A DNA stretch of 64,000 nt from Comamonadaceae bacterium OTU4NAUVB1 (GTDB lineage: Bacteria > Pseudomonadota > Gammaproteobacteria > Burkholderiales > Burkholderiaceae_C). The stretch lies in contig CP099603.1 of assembly GCA_024372625.1 (NCBI GenBank), positions 372,001-436,000 on the forward strand. Reading direction: 5' to 3'. Position 1 is the stretch's first letter, and every line of letters starts with the position of its first letter. This document shows, piece after piece, positions 28,328 through 38,128 of this stretch. Position numbers and translations under genes: made by a program. The notes beneath the pieces are model-generated. The model saw nothing but the letters and a program-made list of their open reading frames with translations, ran no database searches and was not told where the DNA came from.

Positions 28328-29119
28328 TCAATAGGTGCCGGTGGCCGGCGGCGGCGCGGGCGTCGCGCGCATCTTCGAGACGATCTGCTGGGCGCCGGCG
28401 GCCATCAGGCGCGCGTCCGAGCTCACGGTGGTGAACTGGAAGCCCTTGGCGATGCGCGCCATGGCGCCCTCGGGCGTGCCGTTGTGGATGCCCGCGACCA
28501 GGCCGTGCGCCTTGGCGCGCTCCAGGATGTGGTCGATCGCCTCCTGCGCCTTCGGGTCGACGTCGTCGAACACCGGCCGGCAGCCCAGCGCCAGCGACAG
28601 GTCCGACGGCCCGATGTAGATGGCGTCGAGCCCCTCGACCGACAGGATCGCGTCGAGGTTGTCGAGCGCCTGGGCGGTCTCGATCATGGCGAAGGTGACG
28701 ATGGTGTCGTTGGCGTGCTGCGGGTAGTCGGCGCCGCCGTAGAGGAAGGCGCGGATCGGGCCGAAGCTGCGCGTGCCGCGCGGCGCGTAGTGCGACCAGG
28801 CGACGAGCTTCTGCGCGTCCTCGCGGGTGTTGATCATGGGACAGATCACCCCGTAGGCGCCGGCGTCGAGCGTCTTCATGATGATGCCCGGCTCCAGCCA
28901 CGGCACGCGCACCACGGGCACGGTGTCGGTGGTGGAGATGGCCTGGAGCATCGGCACCATCGACTGGTAGTCGACGACGCCGTGCTGCAGGTCGATGGTC
29001 AGCGAGTCCCAGCCCTGGTGGGCCATGGTCTCGGCCGAGAAGCTGTTGGGAATGGCGAGCCAGCCGTTGATGGCGGCGCCGCCCGATTTCCACAGGGTGC
29101 GAAGGCGGTTTTCTCTCAT
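28328..29119 (-). CDS. HpcH/HpaI-family class II aldolase (GarL-like)
   Basis: A 263-residue metal-dependent pyruvate aldolase. The catalytic-base His is H46 in I-D-L-Q-H-G; the residue before it is Gln instead of the Glu usual in GarL/HpaI. The R-V-P-W-L-E-P segment, the metal ligands in M-I-E-T-A-Q-A-L and Y-I-G-P-S-D-L-S, and a late G-I-H-N-G segment are present. In this operon the expected reaction is cleavage of 5-keto-4-deoxy-D-glucarate to pyruvate and tartronate semialdehyde, feeding the GarR reductase encoded two genes upstream. Related proteins cleave other 2-keto-4-hydroxy acids, so specificity is an inference. Confidence 0.82.
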   Translation of the reverse strand: MRENRLRTLWKSGGAAINGWLAIPNSFSAETMAHQGWDSLTIDLQHGVVDYQSMVPMLQAISTTDTVPVVRVPWLEPGIIMKTLDAGAYGVICPMINTREDAQKLVAWSHYAPRGTRSFGPIRAFLYGGADYPQHANDTIVTFAMIETAQALDNLDAILSVEGLDAIYIGPSDLSLALGCRPVFDDVDPKAQEAIDHILERAKAHGLVAGIHNGTPEGAMARIAKGFQFTTVSSDARLMAAGAQQIVSKMRATPAPPPATGTY

Positions 29120-29195
29120 GGGGACGTTCCTGTCTCGGTGGGATGTGAAAGCCCCGATCTTGACGCACGCGGCAAGCCGCCGCGTGCTTTTCGCC

Positions 29196-30530
29196 TCAGC
29201 GGTCCAGCGCCGGGCGCTTGGCGTCGAACTTCCAGCCGGGAACGAGGAACTGCATCGCCGAGGCGTCGTCGCGCGCGCCCAGGCCGTGCTGCTTGTAGAG
29301 CTGGTGCGCCTTCTCGACCTCCGCCATGTCCAGCTCGACGCCCAGGCCGGGCTTCTCGGGCACCCGGACATGGCCGTCGACGATCTGCAGCGGCTCCTTC
29401 GTCAGGCGCTGGCCGTCCTGCCAGATCCAGTGCGTGTCGATGGCCGTGACGCGCCCGGGCGCGGCCGCGCCGACGTGCGTGAACATCGCCAGCGAGACGT
29501 CGAAGTGGTTGTTGGAGTGGCTGCCCCAGGTCAGGCCCCAGTCGCGGCAGGTCTGCGCCACGCGCACCGAGCCCGCCATGGTCCAGAAGTGCGGGTCGGC
29601 CAGCGGGATGTCCACCGACTGCAGCGACAGCGCGTGCGTGAGCTGGCGCCAGTCGGTGGCGATCATGTTGGTCGCCGTGGGCAGGCCGGTGGCACGGCGG
29701 AACTCCGCCATCACCTCGCGCCCGGAGAAGCCGTCCTCGGCGCCGCACGGGTCCTCGGCATAGGCGACGACGCCGCGCATGCGCTGGCCCAGGCGGATCG
29801 CGTCCTTGAGCAGCCAGCCGCCGTTGGGGTCGAGCGTGACGCGTGCCTCGGGAAAGCGCTCGTGCAGGGCGACGATGGCGTCGACCTCCTCGTCGCCGCG
29901 CAGCACGCCGCCCTTGAGCTTGAAGTCGTTGAAGCCGTACTTCTCGCGCGCCGCCTCGGCCAGCCGGACGATCGCCTCGGGCGTCATGGCCTTCTCGTGG
30001 CGCAGGCGGAACCAGTCGTTCTCCGCTTCCGCGTCGGTGACGTAGGGCAGGTCGGTCAACGCCTTGTCGCCGACGTAGAAGAGGTAGCCGAGCATCTCCA
30101 CCGACGCGCGCTGCTGGCCTTCACCCAGCAGCGCGGCCACCGGCACGCCGAGGTGCTGGCCCAGCAGGTCGAGCAGCGCCGACTCGATGGCCGTGACGGC
30201 ATGGATGGTGGTGCGCAGGTCGAAGGTCTGCAGGCCGCGACCGCCGCTGTCGCGGTCGGCGAACTTCGACTGCACTTCCTGCACCAGGCGCTGCTGGGAG
30301 CCCAGGGGCTGGCCGACCACGAGCGGCGCCGCGTCCTCCAGCGTCTGGCGGATCTTCTCGCCGCCGGGCACCTCGCCCACGCCGGTGCGCCCGGCGCTGT
30401 CGGTGAGGATGAGGATGTTGCGGGTGAAGAACGGGCCGTGCGCGCCGCTCAGGTTGAGCAGCATGCTGTCGCGCCCGGCGACGGGAATCACGCGCAGCGC
30501 GGTGATGACGGGGGTGTCGTTGATCGGCAT
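29196..30530 (-). CDS. gudD: Glucarate dehydratase (enolase superfamily)
   Basis: A 444-residue enzyme that dehydrates D-glucarate (and L-idarate) to 5-keto-4-deoxy-D-glucarate. Diagnostic features are F-F-T-R-N near residue 34, the base pair K204-x-K206 in F-K-L-K-G-G, D-P-N-G-G-W for the first metal ligand, and A-T-N-M-I-A-T-D-W. The catalytic His lies in G-S-H-S-N-N-H-F-D. Length matches E. coli GudD (446). It follows garR by 20 bases in the aldarate operon. Residue conservation is complete as far as I can see. Confidence 0.95.
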   Translation of the reverse strand: MPINDTPVITALRVIPVAGRDSMLLNLSGAHGPFFTRNILILTDSAGRTGVGEVPGGEKIRQTLEDAAPLVVGQPLGSQQRLVQEVQSKFADRDSGGRGLQTFDLRTTIHAVTAIESALLDLLGQHLGVPVAALLGEGQQRASVEMLGYLFYVGDKALTDLPYVTDAEAENDWFRLRHEKAMTPEAIVRLAEAAREKYGFNDFKLKGGVLRGDEEVDAIVALHERFPEARVTLDPNGGWLLKDAIRLGQRMRGVVAYAEDPCGAEDGFSGREVMAEFRRATGLPTATNMIATDWRQLTHALSLQSVDIPLADPHFWTMAGSVRVAQTCRDWGLTWGSHSNNHFDVSLAMFTHVGAAAPGRVTAIDTHWIWQDGQRLTKEPLQIVDGHVRVPEKPGLGVELDMAEVEKAHQLYKQHGLGARDDASAMQFLVPGWKFDAKRPALDR

Positions 30531-30550
30531 GGAGACGCGCTTCCTTGGGT

Positions 30551-31435
30551 TCAGCCGGCGGCGATGTCGTGGTTGGCCATCAGCTCCAGCGCCTTGACGA
30601 GCGCCGAATGGTCGAGCTGGTCCCAGCCGTTGGCCGCGCAGGCGCCCATGAGCTGGGCCGCGCCGGCGGTCTGCGGCAGCGCGACGCCGATCGCCTTGGC
30701 GCCGGCCAGGGCCAGGTTCAGGTCCTTCTGGTGCAGCCCGATGCGGAAGCCGGGATTGAAGGTGCGCTTGATCATGCGTTCGCCGTGCACTTCCAGGATG
30801 CGGCTGGAAGCGAAGCCGCCCATCAGCGCCTGGCGCACCTTGGCGGGATCGGCGCCGGCCTTGCTGGCGAACAGCAGCGCCTCGCCGACGGCGGCGATGT
30901 TCAGCGCCACGATGATCTGGTTGGCGACCTTGGTGGTCTGGCCGTCGCCGACGCCGCCGACGTGCGTGATGTTCTTGCCCATCAGCTCGAACAGCGGCTT
31001 CGCCTTGGCGAAGGCTTCCTCGGTGCCGCCGACCATGATGGTCAGGCTGGCGGCCTTGGCGCCCACTTCGCCGCCGGAGACCGGCGCGTCGAGGTAGTCG
31101 CAGCCCAGGTCGGCGATCTTCTTCGCGAAGGCCTTGGTCTCGATGGGCGAGATGCTGCTCATGTCGATGACCGTCTTGCCCGCCGAGAGGCCTTCGGCCA
31201 CGCCGTCGGCGCCGAAGAGCACGGCTTCCACGTCGGGGGTGTCGGGCACCATCAGGATGACGAGGTCGGCCGCGCGGGCGACCTCGCGGGCGTTGTCCAG
31301 CGCCTTGGCGCTGCTGGCGGCGATGTCGGGGTTGACCTTGCCGCGCCGGACGTAGAACAGCTCGTGGCCGGCATTGACGAGGTGCAGCGCCATGGGCGCG
31401 CCCATGATGCCCAGGCCGATGAAACCGATCTTCAT
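30551..31435 (-). CDS. garR: 2-hydroxy-3-oxopropionate (tartronate semialdehyde) reductase
   Basis: A 294-residue beta-hydroxyacid dehydrogenase. The NAD(P)-binding G-L-G-I-M-G lies at residues 7-12. The substrate loop [11 protein letters not shown] lies near 121-131, and the catalytic Lys lies in T-T-K-V-A-N-Q near 170. This is the classic GarR/GlxR signature. It reduces tartronate semialdehyde to D-glycerate, the exit from the aldolase branch of aldarate breakdown. It is placed between the ketoglutarate semialdehyde dehydrogenase and gudD genes. Confidence 0.93.
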   Translation of the reverse strand: MKIGFIGLGIMGAPMALHLVNAGHELFYVRRGKVNPDIAASSAKALDNAREVARAADLVILMVPDTPDVEAVLFGADGVAEGLSAGKTVIDMSSISPIETKAFAKKIADLGCDYLDAPVSGGEVGAKAASLTIMVGGTEEAFAKAKPLFELMGKNITHVGGVGDGQTTKVANQIIVALNIAAVGEALLFASKAGADPAKVRQALMGGFASSRILEVHGERMIKRTFNPGFRIGLHQKDLNLALAGAKAIGVALPQTAGAAQLMGACAANGWDQLDHSALVKALELMANHDIAAG

Positions 31436-31484
31436 TGATGTCTCTCCTTGCAGATGGATGGATGGGGTCGAGGCGCAGTCCGCC

Positions 31485-32921
31485 TCAGGCGAGCGTATAC
31501 GCGGTCTTCACGGTCGTGAAGAACTCCTGGGCGTACCTGCCCTGCTCGCGCGGGCCGTAGCTCGAGCCCTTGCGCCCGCCGAAGGGCACGTGGTAGTCCA
31601 CCCCGGCGGTGGGCAGGTTCACCATCACCATGCCCGCCTGGCTGTGGCGCTTGAAGTGCGTCGCGTGCTTCAGGCTGGTCGTGGCGATGCCCGCGGACAG
31701 GCCGAACTCCGTGTCGTTGGCCGTGGCCAGCGCCTCCTCGTAGTCCTTCACCCTGATCACGCTGGCCACCGGGCCGAAGATCTCCTCGCGGTTGATGCGC
31801 ATGTCCTTGGCGCTCTCGCTGAACAGCGCCGGCGCCATGTAGAAGCCGTCGGTGGCGAGCTTCAGGCGCTCGCCGCCGGCCGCCAGGGTCGCGCCCTCGC
31901 CCTTGCCGATGGCGACGTAGTCCAGGTCCTGCTCGAGCTGGCTCTGGCTGGAGACCGGGCCGACGTCGGTGCCCGCGGCCAGCGCGTCGCCCACCTTGAT
32001 CTTCGCCATGCGCTCGGTCATCGCGGCGATGAACTTCGCATAGATCCCCTCGGTCACGATCAGCCGGCTCGACGCCGTGCAGCGCTGGCCGGTGGCGTAG
32101 AACGCGCTCTGCGCGCTCAGCTCCACCGCCTGGGCGAGGTCGGCGTCGTCCAGGACCACCTGCGGGTTCTTGCCCCCCATCTCCAGCTGCACCTTCTTGC
32201 CCGAGGTGACGCACTGGATGCCGATCTGGCGCCCGACGCCCACCGAGCCGGTGAAGCTGATGGCGTGGATGCCGGGGTGGGCCACCAGCGCGTTGCCGAT
32301 CACGCTGCCGCGGCCCATCACCAGGTTGAACACGCCCGCGGGGATGCCCGAGCGGCTGATGATCTCGGCCAGCGCCCAGGCGCTGCCCGGCACCAGGTCG
32401 GCGGGCTTGAGCACCACGCAGTTGCCGAACGCGAGCGCCGGCGCGATCTTCCAGGCCGGAATCGCGATGGGGAAGTTCCACGGCGTGATCAGGCCCACGA
32501 CGCCCACGGGCTCGCGCGTGATCTCCACGCCGATGTTCGGGCGCACCGAGGGCAGCAGCTCGCCCGACAGGCGCAGGCACTCCCCGGCGAAGAACTTGAA
32601 GATCTGCCCGGCGCGCATCACCTCGCCGATGCCCTCGGGCCGGGTCTTGCCCTCTTCCCGGGCCAGCAGGGTGCCCAGTTCCTCCTTGCGCGCCAAGATC
32701 TCCGTGCCGATCCTGTCGAGCGCGTCGGAGCGCGCCTGGATGCTGCCGGTGGCCCAGGCGGGGAACGCGGCGGTGGCCGCGGCCACGGCGGCCTCCACGT
32801 GCGTCGCGTCGCCCTGGGTGTACTCCGCGATGGTGTCCGCGAGGTTCGACGGGTTCAGGTTCGCGCTGTAGCTCGCGCCGGGGGTCCACTCGCCGCCGAT
32901 CAGGTTGTCGTGTCTTTGCAT
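31485..32921 (-). CDS. Alpha-ketoglutaric semialdehyde (2,5-dioxovalerate) dehydrogenase
   Basis: A 478-residue NAD(P)-dependent aldehyde dehydrogenase. The catalytic thiol is Cys281 in G-Q-R-C-T-A-S-S-R, the general base is Glu247 in L-E-M-G-G-K-N-P, cofactor binding includes F-T-G-S-V-G-V-G, and T-P-W-N-F-P is conserved. Downstream of KdgD its expected job is oxidation of 2,5-dioxopentanoate to 2-oxoglutarate, the last step of the oxidative aldarate route. The ATG follows TAGGAA. It is separated by 29 bases from kdgD. Assignment within the broad ALDH family depends on the operon. Confidence 0.88.
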   Translation of the reverse strand: MQRHDNLIGGEWTPGASYSANLNPSNLADTIAEYTQGDATHVEAAVAAATAAFPAWATGSIQARSDALDRIGTEILARKEELGTLLAREEGKTRPEGIGEVMRAGQIFKFFAGECLRLSGELLPSVRPNIGVEITREPVGVVGLITPWNFPIAIPAWKIAPALAFGNCVVLKPADLVPGSAWALAEIISRSGIPAGVFNLVMGRGSVIGNALVAHPGIHAISFTGSVGVGRQIGIQCVTSGKKVQLEMGGKNPQVVLDDADLAQAVELSAQSAFYATGQRCTASSRLIVTEGIYAKFIAAMTERMAKIKVGDALAAGTDVGPVSSQSQLEQDLDYVAIGKGEGATLAAGGERLKLATDGFYMAPALFSESAKDMRINREEIFGPVASVIRVKDYEEALATANDTEFGLSAGIATTSLKHATHFKRHSQAGMVMVNLPTAGVDYHVPFGGRKGSSYGPREQGRYAQEFFTTVKTAYTLA

Positions 32922-32950
32922 GGGATTCCTAGGGAAATGGGGGACCGGGC

Positions 32951-33871
32951 TCACAGACCCTGGGGACCGAGCTTCTCGATCAGCGCGGCGAGCATCTCGA
33001 CCTCGTCGGACTTGAGGTCGGTCAGCGGCGGGCGCACCGGGCCGGCGCTGTGGCCGACGATGGTGGCGCCGGCCTTCACGATGCTCACGGCATAGCCCTG
33101 CATGCGGTTCCTGATCTCCAGGTAGGGCATGAAGAAGTCCTTGAGCAGGCGGTGCTGGGTCTTCAGGTCGTCGGCGGCGACGGCGTGATAGAAGTCCATC
33201 GCCGTCTTCGGGATGAAGTTGAAGACCGCCGAGGAGTACACCGGCGTGCCCATCGCCTTGTAGGCGGCGGCGTAGACCTCGGCCGTGGGCAGCCCACCCA
33301 GGTAGGCGAAGCGGTCGCCCATGCGCTGGTAGACCGCCACCATCGCCTCGATGTCGCCCACGCCGTCCTTGAAGCCCACCAGGTTGGGGTTGCGCTCGGC
33401 CAGCATCGCCAGCGTGTCGGGCTTGAAGCGCGTGGCGCCACCCCGGTTGTAGACCACGACGCCGAAGTCGACGCTCTTGCACACCGCATCGACGTGCGCG
33501 GCCAGGCCTTCCTGGCCGGCTTCGGTGAGGTAGTGCGGCATCAGCAGGATGCCGTGCGCGCCGGCCTTCTCGGCCGCCTGGGCGCACTGGATGGCGAAGC
33601 GCGTCGGGCCGCCGGCGCCCGCGATGATCGGCACCACGCCACGGCAGGTGTCCACCGCCGTCTGGATGATGCCGGGGTACTCGTCGCCCGTCAGCGAGAA
33701 GAACTCGCCCGTGCCGCCGGCGGCGAACAGGGCCGTCGCGCCGTAGGGCGCGAGCCATTCGAGGCGCTTCTCGTAGCCACGCTTGTCGAAGTCGCCGCTG
33801 GCGTCGAAGTCGGTCAGCGGAAACGACAGCAGGCCGGAGCCCATGATGGTCTTGAGTTCTTGCGGATTCAT
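32951..33871 (-). CDS. kdgD: 5-dehydro-4-deoxyglucarate dehydratase
   Basis: A 306-residue member of the DapA superfamily that dehydrates and decarboxylates 5-keto-4-deoxyglucarate to 2,5-dioxopentanoate. The Schiff-base Lys is K168 in V-G-F-K-D-G-V-G-D, the Tyr is in V-V-Y-N-R-G-G, and the carboxylate loop is G-G-T-G-E-F-F. The S-F-P-L-T-D-F start, the N-R-G-G loop and the [10 protein letters not shown] ending are distinctive of KdgD. It is the entry to the ketoglutarate branch and competes with the HpaI-type aldolase for the same intermediate. Confidence 0.94.
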   Translation of the reverse strand: MNPQELKTIMGSGLLSFPLTDFDASGDFDKRGYEKRLEWLAPYGATALFAAGGTGEFFSLTGDEYPGIIQTAVDTCRGVVPIIAGAGGPTRFAIQCAQAAEKAGAHGILLMPHYLTEAGQEGLAAHVDAVCKSVDFGVVVYNRGGATRFKPDTLAMLAERNPNLVGFKDGVGDIEAMVAVYQRMGDRFAYLGGLPTAEVYAAAYKAMGTPVYSSAVFNFIPKTAMDFYHAVAADDLKTQHRLLKDFFMPYLEIRNRMQGYAVSIVKAGATIVGHSAGPVRPPLTDLKSDEVEMLAALIEKLGPQGL

Positions 33872-33945
33872 TGTCAAAGCTCCTGGATGACGGGTCGGGA
33901 AAGGGAATAGAGGGATCGGGTCCGGGCGGGCCGGACCGGCGCGCG

Positions 33946-35538
33946 TCAGGTCACCGGCGCGGGGTTGAACAGCACCAGCGCGTTGTGCAGCTTCCAGTGC
34001 TCGGCCCAGGTCTTCCGGCGGCCGCTGGCCACGTCGAGCATCAGCTGGAACATTTCCCAGCCGACGTCGGCGATGGTCTTCTCGCCGGTGGCGATGGTGC
34101 CGGCGTTGATGTCCATGAGGTCGTGCCAGCGGCGCGCCAGGTCGGCCCGGGTGGCGACCTTGATGACCGGCACCTCGGCCAGGCCGTAGGGCGTGCCCCG
34201 GCCGGTGGTGAAGACGTGCAGGTTCATGCCGGCGGCCAGCTGCAGCGTGCCGCAGATGAAGTCGCTCGCGGGCGTGGCGGCGTAGATGAGGCCCTTCTGC
34301 GTCAGCTTCTCGCCCGGCGAGATGACGCCGGAGATCGGCGAGGAGCCGCTCTTGACGATCGAGCCCATCGCCTTCTCGACGATGTTGGACAACCCGCCCT
34401 TCTTGTTGCCGGGCGTGGTGTTGGCGCTGCGGTCGACGCGGCCCTTGTCGAGGTAGGCGTCGTACCAGGCCATCTCGCGGATCATGGCCTCGGCCACTTC
34501 CGGCGTGGTGGCGCGCGAGGTCAGCTGGTCGATCCCGTCGCGCACCTCGGTGACCTCGGAGAACATGACGGTGGCACCCGCGCGCACCAGCAAGTCGGTG
34601 CAGAAGCCCACCGCCGGGTTGGCCGTGACGCCGGAGAAGGCGTCGCTGCCGCCGCACTGCACGCCCACCACCAGTTCGCTGGCCGGCACGGTCTCGCGCT
34701 GTCGGGCGTTGAGGCGTTCGAGGTGTTCCTCGGCCTGCCGCATGATCGACTCGACCATCGACATGAAGCCCACGTGGGCGTCGTCCTGCAGGCACACCAC
34801 GTCGAGCTTGGGGCTGGCGGAGTCGCCGATGTCGGCCACGTTGCGCTCGTCGATCAGCGGGATGCTGCCCGGCGGCAGCAGGCGTTCGGGCTGGAGCTTC
34901 TCGCAGCCCAGGCTCACCACCATCACCTCGCCGCCGAAGTTGGGGTTCAGGCTGATGTTGCGCAGGGTGCGGATCGGGATGACCGCGTCGGGCGCGTCGA
35001 TCGCCACGCCGCAGCCGTAGGTGTGTTCCAGCGCGACGACGTCGTCGACGTTGGGAAAGCGCGGCAGCAGCTCGGCCTTCACGCGCTGCACGGCGAAGTC
35101 GGTGACGCCGGCCACGCACTGCACGGTCTGCGTGATGGCCAGGATGTTGCGCGTGCCCACCGAGCCGTCCGGGTTGCGGAAGCCCTCGAAGGTGTAGCCC
35201 TCCAGCGGCGGCTGCGGCTCAGGCCGCACGGTGGCCATGGGCAGGCCGACCAGCTCGCGCGCGGCGGGCATCCTCAGCAGGCGCTCGTGCACCCAGGTGC
35301 CCGCGGGCAGCGCCTTGAGGGCGTAGCCGATGACGACGTTGTAGCGGCGCACCTCGCCGCCTTCGGGGATGTCGACCAGGGCGACCTTGTGCGCCTGGGG
35401 CACCTTGTCCACCAGCGTCAGCCCCGAGGGGAAGACGGTGCCGGCGGGCAGGCCCCCGTCGTTGGCGACGATGGCGACGTTGTCGCGCTCGTCCATGCGG
35501 ATGCACAGCGGCGCTTGGTTGGGCAGCGTTTCGGACAT
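33946..35538 (-). CDS. garD: Galactarate dehydratase
   Basis: A 530-residue member of the UxaA/GarD family that dehydrates galactarate to 5-keto-4-deoxy-D-glucarate. An N-terminal SAF-like domain (about residues 10-95, [13 protein letters not shown]) is followed by the large catalytic region. This region carries V-G-T-R-N, the H-T-Y-G-C-G motif with the conserved Cys, [15 protein letters not shown] and [13 protein letters not shown]. The length is close to E. coli GarD (523). It follows the enolase-superfamily dehydratase gene in the operon, giving a second, mechanistically unrelated way to dehydrate galactarate. Confidence 0.94.
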   Translation of the reverse strand: MSETLPNQAPLCIRMDERDNVAIVANDGGLPAGTVFPSGLTLVDKVPQAHKVALVDIPEGGEVRRYNVVIGYALKALPAGTWVHERLLRMPAARELVGLPMATVRPEPQPPLEGYTFEGFRNPDGSVGTRNILAITQTVQCVAGVTDFAVQRVKAELLPRFPNVDDVVALEHTYGCGVAIDAPDAVIPIRTLRNISLNPNFGGEVMVVSLGCEKLQPERLLPPGSIPLIDERNVADIGDSASPKLDVVCLQDDAHVGFMSMVESIMRQAEEHLERLNARQRETVPASELVVGVQCGGSDAFSGVTANPAVGFCTDLLVRAGATVMFSEVTEVRDGIDQLTSRATTPEVAEAMIREMAWYDAYLDKGRVDRSANTTPGNKKGGLSNIVEKAMGSIVKSGSSPISGVISPGEKLTQKGLIYAATPASDFICGTLQLAAGMNLHVFTTGRGTPYGLAEVPVIKVATRADLARRWHDLMDINAGTIATGEKTIADVGWEMFQLMLDVASGRRKTWAEHWKLHNALVLFNPAPVT

Positions 35539-35579
35539 GGTTCGTGGGCGTTTTCGTTGTGGGGTGAGGACCGGGGAGC

Positions 35580-36734
35580 TCAGGCGCGGCGGCCGACCTC
35601 GACCGACTCGCGCGTCCAGCGCGCGGCCTGCTCGCTCAGGCTCAGGCCCAGGCCGGGGCGCGTCGGCACCTGCATGCGGCCGTCCCGGATCTCCAGGCGT
35701 TCGTTGAACAGCGGCTCCAGCCAGTCGAAGTGCTCGACCCACGGCTCGGTCGCGTAGACCGCGCCCAGATGGACGTGCAGCTCCATCGCGAAGTGCGGTC
35801 CCAGGCTGAGGCCGGCGTGCTCGGCCTGCGCGGCGATCTTCAGGAACGGCGTGATGCCACCCACGCGCGGGGCGTCGGGCATCAGGTAGTCGCAGGAACG
35901 GTGGCGGATCAGCTCGCCGTGCTCGGCCGCGCTGGTCAGCATCTCGCCGGTGGCGATGGGGGTGTCGAAGGCGGCGGCCAGCGCGGCGTGGCCCTCGAAG
36001 TCGTAGGCGTCCAGGGGTTCCTCGATCCACACCAGGTCGAACGCCTCGAACACGCGGCACATGCGCTGCGCGGTCGGGCGGTCCCACTGCTGGTTGGCGT
36101 CCACCATCAGCGGCACGCCCTCGCCCAGGTGCGCGCGCACGGCCTCCACGCGCCGGATGTCGAGCGCCCGGTCGGGCTGGCCGACCTTGAGCTTGATGCC
36201 GCCGATGCCGCGTTCGATCGACGCGGCGGCGTTCACCACCAGCTGCTCGATCGGCGTGTGCAGGAAACCGCCGGAGGTGTTGTAGCAGCGCACCGAGTCG
36301 CGCTGCGAACCCAGCAGCTTCGACAGCGACAGCCCGGCCCGGCGCGCCTTCAAGTCGTAGAGCGCGACGTCGAAGGCGCCGATCGCCTGCACCGCCATGC
36401 CGCTGCGCCCGACCGACGCGCCCGCCCAGCACAGCTTGGTCCAGAGCTTGGAGATGTCGCTCGGGTCCTCGCCGATCAGGGCCGGCGCGACCTCCTTGGC
36501 ATGGGCGAACTGGCCCGGCCCGCCAGCGCGCTTGGCATAGCTGAAGCCCAGGCCGCGATGCCCGTCCTTCGTCTCGATCTCGGCGAACAGCATCGCGATC
36601 TCGGTCATTGGCTTCTGGCGCCCGGTCAGCACCTTGGCGTCGCTGATCGGGTTGGCCAGCGGCAGGTAGCAGGACGAGATGCGCACCCAGGCGATGGCGT
36701 CGCCGGTCGGTGCGGAGGAGGCGGAGGTGGTCAT
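35580..36734 (-). CDS. L-talarate/galactarate dehydratase (enolase superfamily)
   Basis: A 384-residue mandelate racemase/muconate lactonising enzyme relative. The KxK pair is K181/K183 in I-K-L-K-V-G-Q. Metal-binding residues lie in [13 protein letters not shown] and A-T-G-E-M. The catalytic His is in G-P-H-F-A-M-E-L-H. The early Y-A-K-R-A-G-G loop and overall pattern match the talarate/galactarate dehydratases known from Salmonella and Polaromonas. It probably yields 5-keto-4-deoxyglucarate from galactarate or L-talarate. It follows the Bug gene by 35 bases, near the front of the operon. Confidence 0.85.
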   Translation of the reverse strand: MTTSASSAPTGDAIAWVRISSCYLPLANPISDAKVLTGRQKPMTEIAMLFAEIETKDGHRGLGFSYAKRAGGPGQFAHAKEVAPALIGEDPSDISKLWTKLCWAGASVGRSGMAVQAIGAFDVALYDLKARRAGLSLSKLLGSQRDSVRCYNTSGGFLHTPIEQLVVNAAASIERGIGGIKLKVGQPDRALDIRRVEAVRAHLGEGVPLMVDANQQWDRPTAQRMCRVFEAFDLVWIEEPLDAYDFEGHAALAAAFDTPIATGEMLTSAAEHGELIRHRSCDYLMPDAPRVGGITPFLKIAAQAEHAGLSLGPHFAMELHVHLGAVYATEPWVEHFDWLEPLFNERLEIRDGRMQVPTRPGLGLSLSEQAARWTRESVEVGRRA

Positions 36735-36769
36735 GGGCGGACGGCGGTCGGGGAGGTGTGGAGCGGGGT

Positions 36770-37729
36770 TCAGTCGATGGTGATCTTTCCGGCCTCGATC
36801 ACCTTCTTCCAGCGCGCGTACTCCTTGGCCTGGAACTCGGCGAACTGCGCCGGCGTGTTGGTCACCATCTCGAAGCCGATGGAGGTGAACTGCTCCTTGA
36901 CCTTGGGGTCGTTGAGCGCCTCGACGAAGGCCTCGTTGGCCTTGTCGCGCACGGCCACGGGCAGGCCCTTGGGCGCGACGATGGCCTGCCACGAGGTCAC
37001 CTCCACGCCCTTGACGCCGGCCTCCGCCAGGGTCGGCACGTCCGGGAAGATCGGCGAGCGCTTGGGGCTGGTGATGGCCAGGGGACGCATCTTGCCGCCC
37101 TTGATGTACTGGGCCACCGAGTTCACGTTCTGGAACGAGGCGTCGACCTGGCCGCCCATCAGGTCGATGTGGGCCGGCGCGCCGCCCTTGTAGGGCACGT
37201 GGATGCCGGTGGTACCGGTCTGCTGCCAGAACAGTTCGGTCGTCAGGTGGTCGCTCGAGCCGTTGCCGGCCGAGGCGAAGGTCATCTTGCCGGGATTGGC
37301 CTTCTCGTAGGCGATGACGTCGGCCACCGTCTTGTGCGGCGAATTGGCCGGCACCACCAGGATGTTGGGCGAGGCCACGGCCACCGTGATCAGGTCGAAG
37401 TCCTTCATCGGGTCGTACTGCAGGCCCTTGATCAGGTGCGGCACGATCACCAGCGGGCCGAGCGAGGTCACCAGGAAGGTGTAGCCGTCGGCGGGGGCGC
37501 GCTTGACGAAAGTGGCGCCGATGGTGCCGGTGGCGCCGGCCTTGTTGTCCACCAGGAACGACTGCTTGAACTTGTCGGTCAGCCGCGGCGCCATCGCGCG
37601 GGCCACCTGGTCGGTCGAGCCGCCGGGCGGGAACGGCACGACGAAGGTCACGGCCTTCTCGGGCCAGTTCTGGGCGCTGGCGGCCAACGTGGTCAGGCCG
37701 AAGGCGAGCAGGGTCAGAATCTTTTTCAC
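36770..37729 (-). CDS. Tripartite tricarboxylate transporter binding protein of the aldarate operon (Bug/TctC)
   Basis: A 319-residue periplasmic protein. The signal peptide is [11 protein letters not shown] with cleavage near A-S-A-Q-N. The mature start is [19 protein letters not shown], then [12 protein letters not shown] and [11 protein letters not shown] chose the GTG at 37729 since GGAGA lies 11 bases upstream and the signal begins correctly; an ATG at 37873 would add an unlikely leader through the operator region. As first gene of the operon it probably binds an aldarate. No TctA/TctB genes accompany it. Confidence 0.9.
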   Translation of the reverse strand: MKKILTLLAFGLTTLAASAQNWPEKAVTFVVPFPPGGSTDQVARAMAPRLTDKFKQSFLVDNKAGATGTIGATFVKRAPADGYTFLVTSLGPLVIVPHLIKGLQYDPMKDFDLITVAVASPNILVVPANSPHKTVADVIAYEKANPGKMTFASAGNGSSDHLTTELFWQQTGTTGIHVPYKGGAPAHIDLMGGQVDASFQNVNSVAQYIKGGKMRPLAITSPKRSPIFPDVPTLAEAGVKGVEVTSWQAIVAPKGLPVAVRDKANEAFVEALNDPKVKEQFTSIGFEMVTNTPAQFAEFQAKEYARWKKVIEAGKITID

Positions 37730-37783
37730 GGGGTTTGTCTCCAGGGAATGAACGGGATTGCGGACGGTCCACGGGTCTCCCAC

Positions 37784-37807
37784 ACAAATGCTAACGTTGT
37801 CATTTGT
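37784..37807. promoter_or_regulatory. Operator O1 for the LacI-type regulator
   Basis: Arms ACAAATG and CATTTGT flank a CTAACGTTGT centre, giving 10 matched pairs of 12. The core TGCTAACGTTGTCA (37789-37802) has the central CG typical of LacI-family operators. It lies 55 bases upstream of the Bug gene GTG, where a repressor would cover the operon promoter. The identical 14-mer recurs at 38024. Confidence 0.75.
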
Positions 37808-37885
37808 GGCCGAACCAACCGGTTCTTGCCGTGGAATCACCGCCTCCGATGACGACCGAGCAGGCTCGACCAACGAAGCGAAGAC

Positions 37886-37903
37886 AATGATAGCGTTATC
37901 ATT
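37886..37903. promoter_or_regulatory. Operator O2 for the LacI-type regulator
   Basis: AATGATAGCGTTATCATT is palindromic at eight of nine pairs and centred on CG. It is a variant of the O1/O3 core (TGATAGCGTTATCA at 37888-37901). It lies mid-way in the divergent region, 99 bases centre to centre from O1 and 136 from O3, distances that allow DNA looping. Confidence 0.7.
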
Positions 37904-38023
37904 TTGTCGAGGTCAAGCGGTTCCAGGGCAGGGTTTCCCCTTGGGTCAAAGGTCGCCTCCATCGAGCGTGGACAGCGGCCTGACGCGCCCGCGACCCGTC
38001 GCGGGCCGCCCCGCCCATGCGAC

Positions 38024-38037
38024 TGCTAACGTTGTCA
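38024..38037. promoter_or_regulatory. Operator O3 for the LacI-type regulator
   Basis: TGCTAACGTTGTCA, identical to the O1 core, lies about 92 bases upstream of the LacI-family ATG. It is placed to autoregulate the regulator gene and to pair with O1 or O2 in a repression loop. Confidence 0.7.
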
Positions 38038-38128
38038 TCTACGATGCCGGTGGTGCCCACGCCGCCGGTCACCGCGCGACGCCGGTCCGGCACGCCACGC
38101 ACCGCTCCCCTGCCCAGGTCACCCCGCC

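Noticed and set aside
32951..33871. kdgD considered as a dapA (lysine biosynthesis) gene
   Set aside because: The N-R-G-G loop, the H-S-A-G-P ending and the aldarate operon context identify 5-dehydro-4-deoxyglucarate dehydratase.
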